64,000 nucleotides of DNA from Ignavibacteriota bacterium (lineage in GTDB: Bacteria > Bacteroidota > Ignavibacteria > UBA10030 > SZUA-254). Both the position numbers and the translations under genes were made by a program. The stretch is from assembly GCA_025358305.1 (NCBI GenBank), contig JANYJZ010000005.1, positions 1 to 64,000 on the forward strand, in the 5' to 3' direction. The notes beneath the pieces are model-generated. The model was not told where the DNA came from. It saw nothing but the letters and a program-made list of their open reading frames with translations, and did not search any database. This document shows positions 63,546 to 64,000 of the stretch, piece after piece; positions within the stretch are counted from its first letter, which is position 1, and every line of letters starts with the position of its first letter.

Positions 63546-64000
63546 GTCTGATGCGACGGAAGCTTCTTCCATATCTCCTCTTCGCGATCCTCGTCCTCGG
63601 CGGGTGCAGCAAGGACCTTCCCGACCAGCCGGTGGCGAACAAGCGTCCGAAGACGTACCTATGGCTTTTTCCCGATTCGACCTTGCGCGAGGGCAACAGC
63701 CGCCAGCGGATCCGCTGGTGGGGCGACGATCCTGACGGCGTCGTTCGCGGCTATCTCTTCGCCTCCGGAAAGGTCTCGCTTGCGTCCGGCGGAGCCGACA
63801 CGGTCACGTGGCGATGGGTAACCCGAAACGATACGCTCCTGGCATTTCCCCTCCTTGTCCGCCAGGATACGTTTCAGGTCCTCGTTCGGGCGGTTGACAA
63901 TACGTTTACCAGCATCATCCCGGAGCAATCGGTCGTCCGGCTTTCACCCGTGCCGTACGTCGATCTCAACGAGAACGGCGTCCTCGATGGGGGCGAGGAG
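63542..64000 (+). CDS. Lipoprotein of unknown function, 5' part, cut by window edge
   Basis: The frame opens at the ATG overlapping the previous stop (ATGA) and stays open for 153 codons to the window edge. The start MSLMRRKLLPYLLFAILVLGGCSKD is a lipoprotein signal with the lipobox LGGC (Cys at residue 22). The rest (TYLWLFPDSTLREGNSRQRIRWWGDDPDGVVRGYLF) looks beta-rich, resembling fibronectin-like surface lipoproteins, and ends near an Asp/Asn-rich stretch (VDLNENGVLDGGEE). It is coupled to the upstream surface protein. Function cannot be given. Confidence 0.85.
   Translation, partial: MSLMRRKLLPYLLFAILVLGGCSKDLPDQPVANKRPKTYLWLFPDSTLREGNSRQRIRWWGDDPDGVVRGYLFASGKVSLASGGADTVTWRWVTRNDTLLAFPLLVRQDTFQVLVRAVDNTFTSIIPEQSVVRLSPVPYVDLNENGVLDGGEE

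Overview
The window looks like FCB-group (Bacteroidota/Ignavibacteria-type) chromosome. Several secreted proteins carry the type IX secretion (T9SS) tail with an NYPNPFNP-like start, and PorV-like, TonB-dependent and VCBS/ASPIC proteins are present. The first ~3.5 kb is visibly more G+C-rich and different in gene content. The change falls at the start of groEL, whose first ~45 residues read spirochaete-like and the rest Bacteroidota/Ignavibacteria-like. The left end may therefore be a foreign segment or a contig mis-join (inference).

Layout. 1-3.4 kb: truncated family B DNA polymerase, lone PIN protein, M29 aminopeptidase, RluA-type pseudouridine synthase, and a MarR regulator with a perfect palindromic operator against its start codon. 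3.6-5.3 kb: groEL without groES, then a strong hairpin. 5.4-7.4 kb: LytS/LytR-type two-component pair. 7.5-17.3 kb: a secreted VCBS-repeat protein, a small membrane protein, a secreted M13 peptidase, a secreted beta-lactamase-fold hydrolase, an RRM protein, a methyltransferase, SUI1/YciH and a SirB1-like protein.

17.5-44.2 kb is dominated by alpha-glucan metabolism: glucan phosphorylase, MalK-type ATPase, exported neopullulanase-like GH13, TonB-dependent receptor, a large Asp-rich surface protein, PorV-like protein, a T9SS-tailed protein with two carbohydrate-binding-like repeats, a T9SS-tailed GH13, a maltosyltransferase-like GH13, and MalE/MalF/MalG. Together these suggest outer-surface binding and cleavage of starch, TonB and ABC import, then cytoplasmic transglycosylation and phosphorolysis. 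No SusD homologue is visible. A lipoprotein peptidyl-prolyl isomerase inside this region has an in-frame amber codon.

44.2-50 kb (minus strand): a secreted esterase and a four-gene unit resembling saxitoxin-cluster sxtI/J/K accessory genes (carbamoyltransferase, SxtJ-like, DUF5989) plus an SGNH/TPR protein; a paralogue of the SGNH protein lies at 34.3-36.2 kb. 50.1-50.4 kb: tRNA-Lys and tRNA-Leu. 50.4-60.7 kb: Maf, a stand-alone B12-binding subunit, a complete family B DNA polymerase, a slipin/NfeD pair, a methyltransferase and two sodium:solute symporters. 60.8-61.3 kb: tRNA-Ser and, just upstream on the same strand, a candidate orphan small RNA with a canonical promoter, a 12-bp stem-loop, an intrinsic terminator and two copies of TTAGA-N4-TCTAA upstream. 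61.3-64 kb: another large surface protein and the start of a lipoprotein gene cut by the window edge. All product names come from reading the sequence, without database searches.
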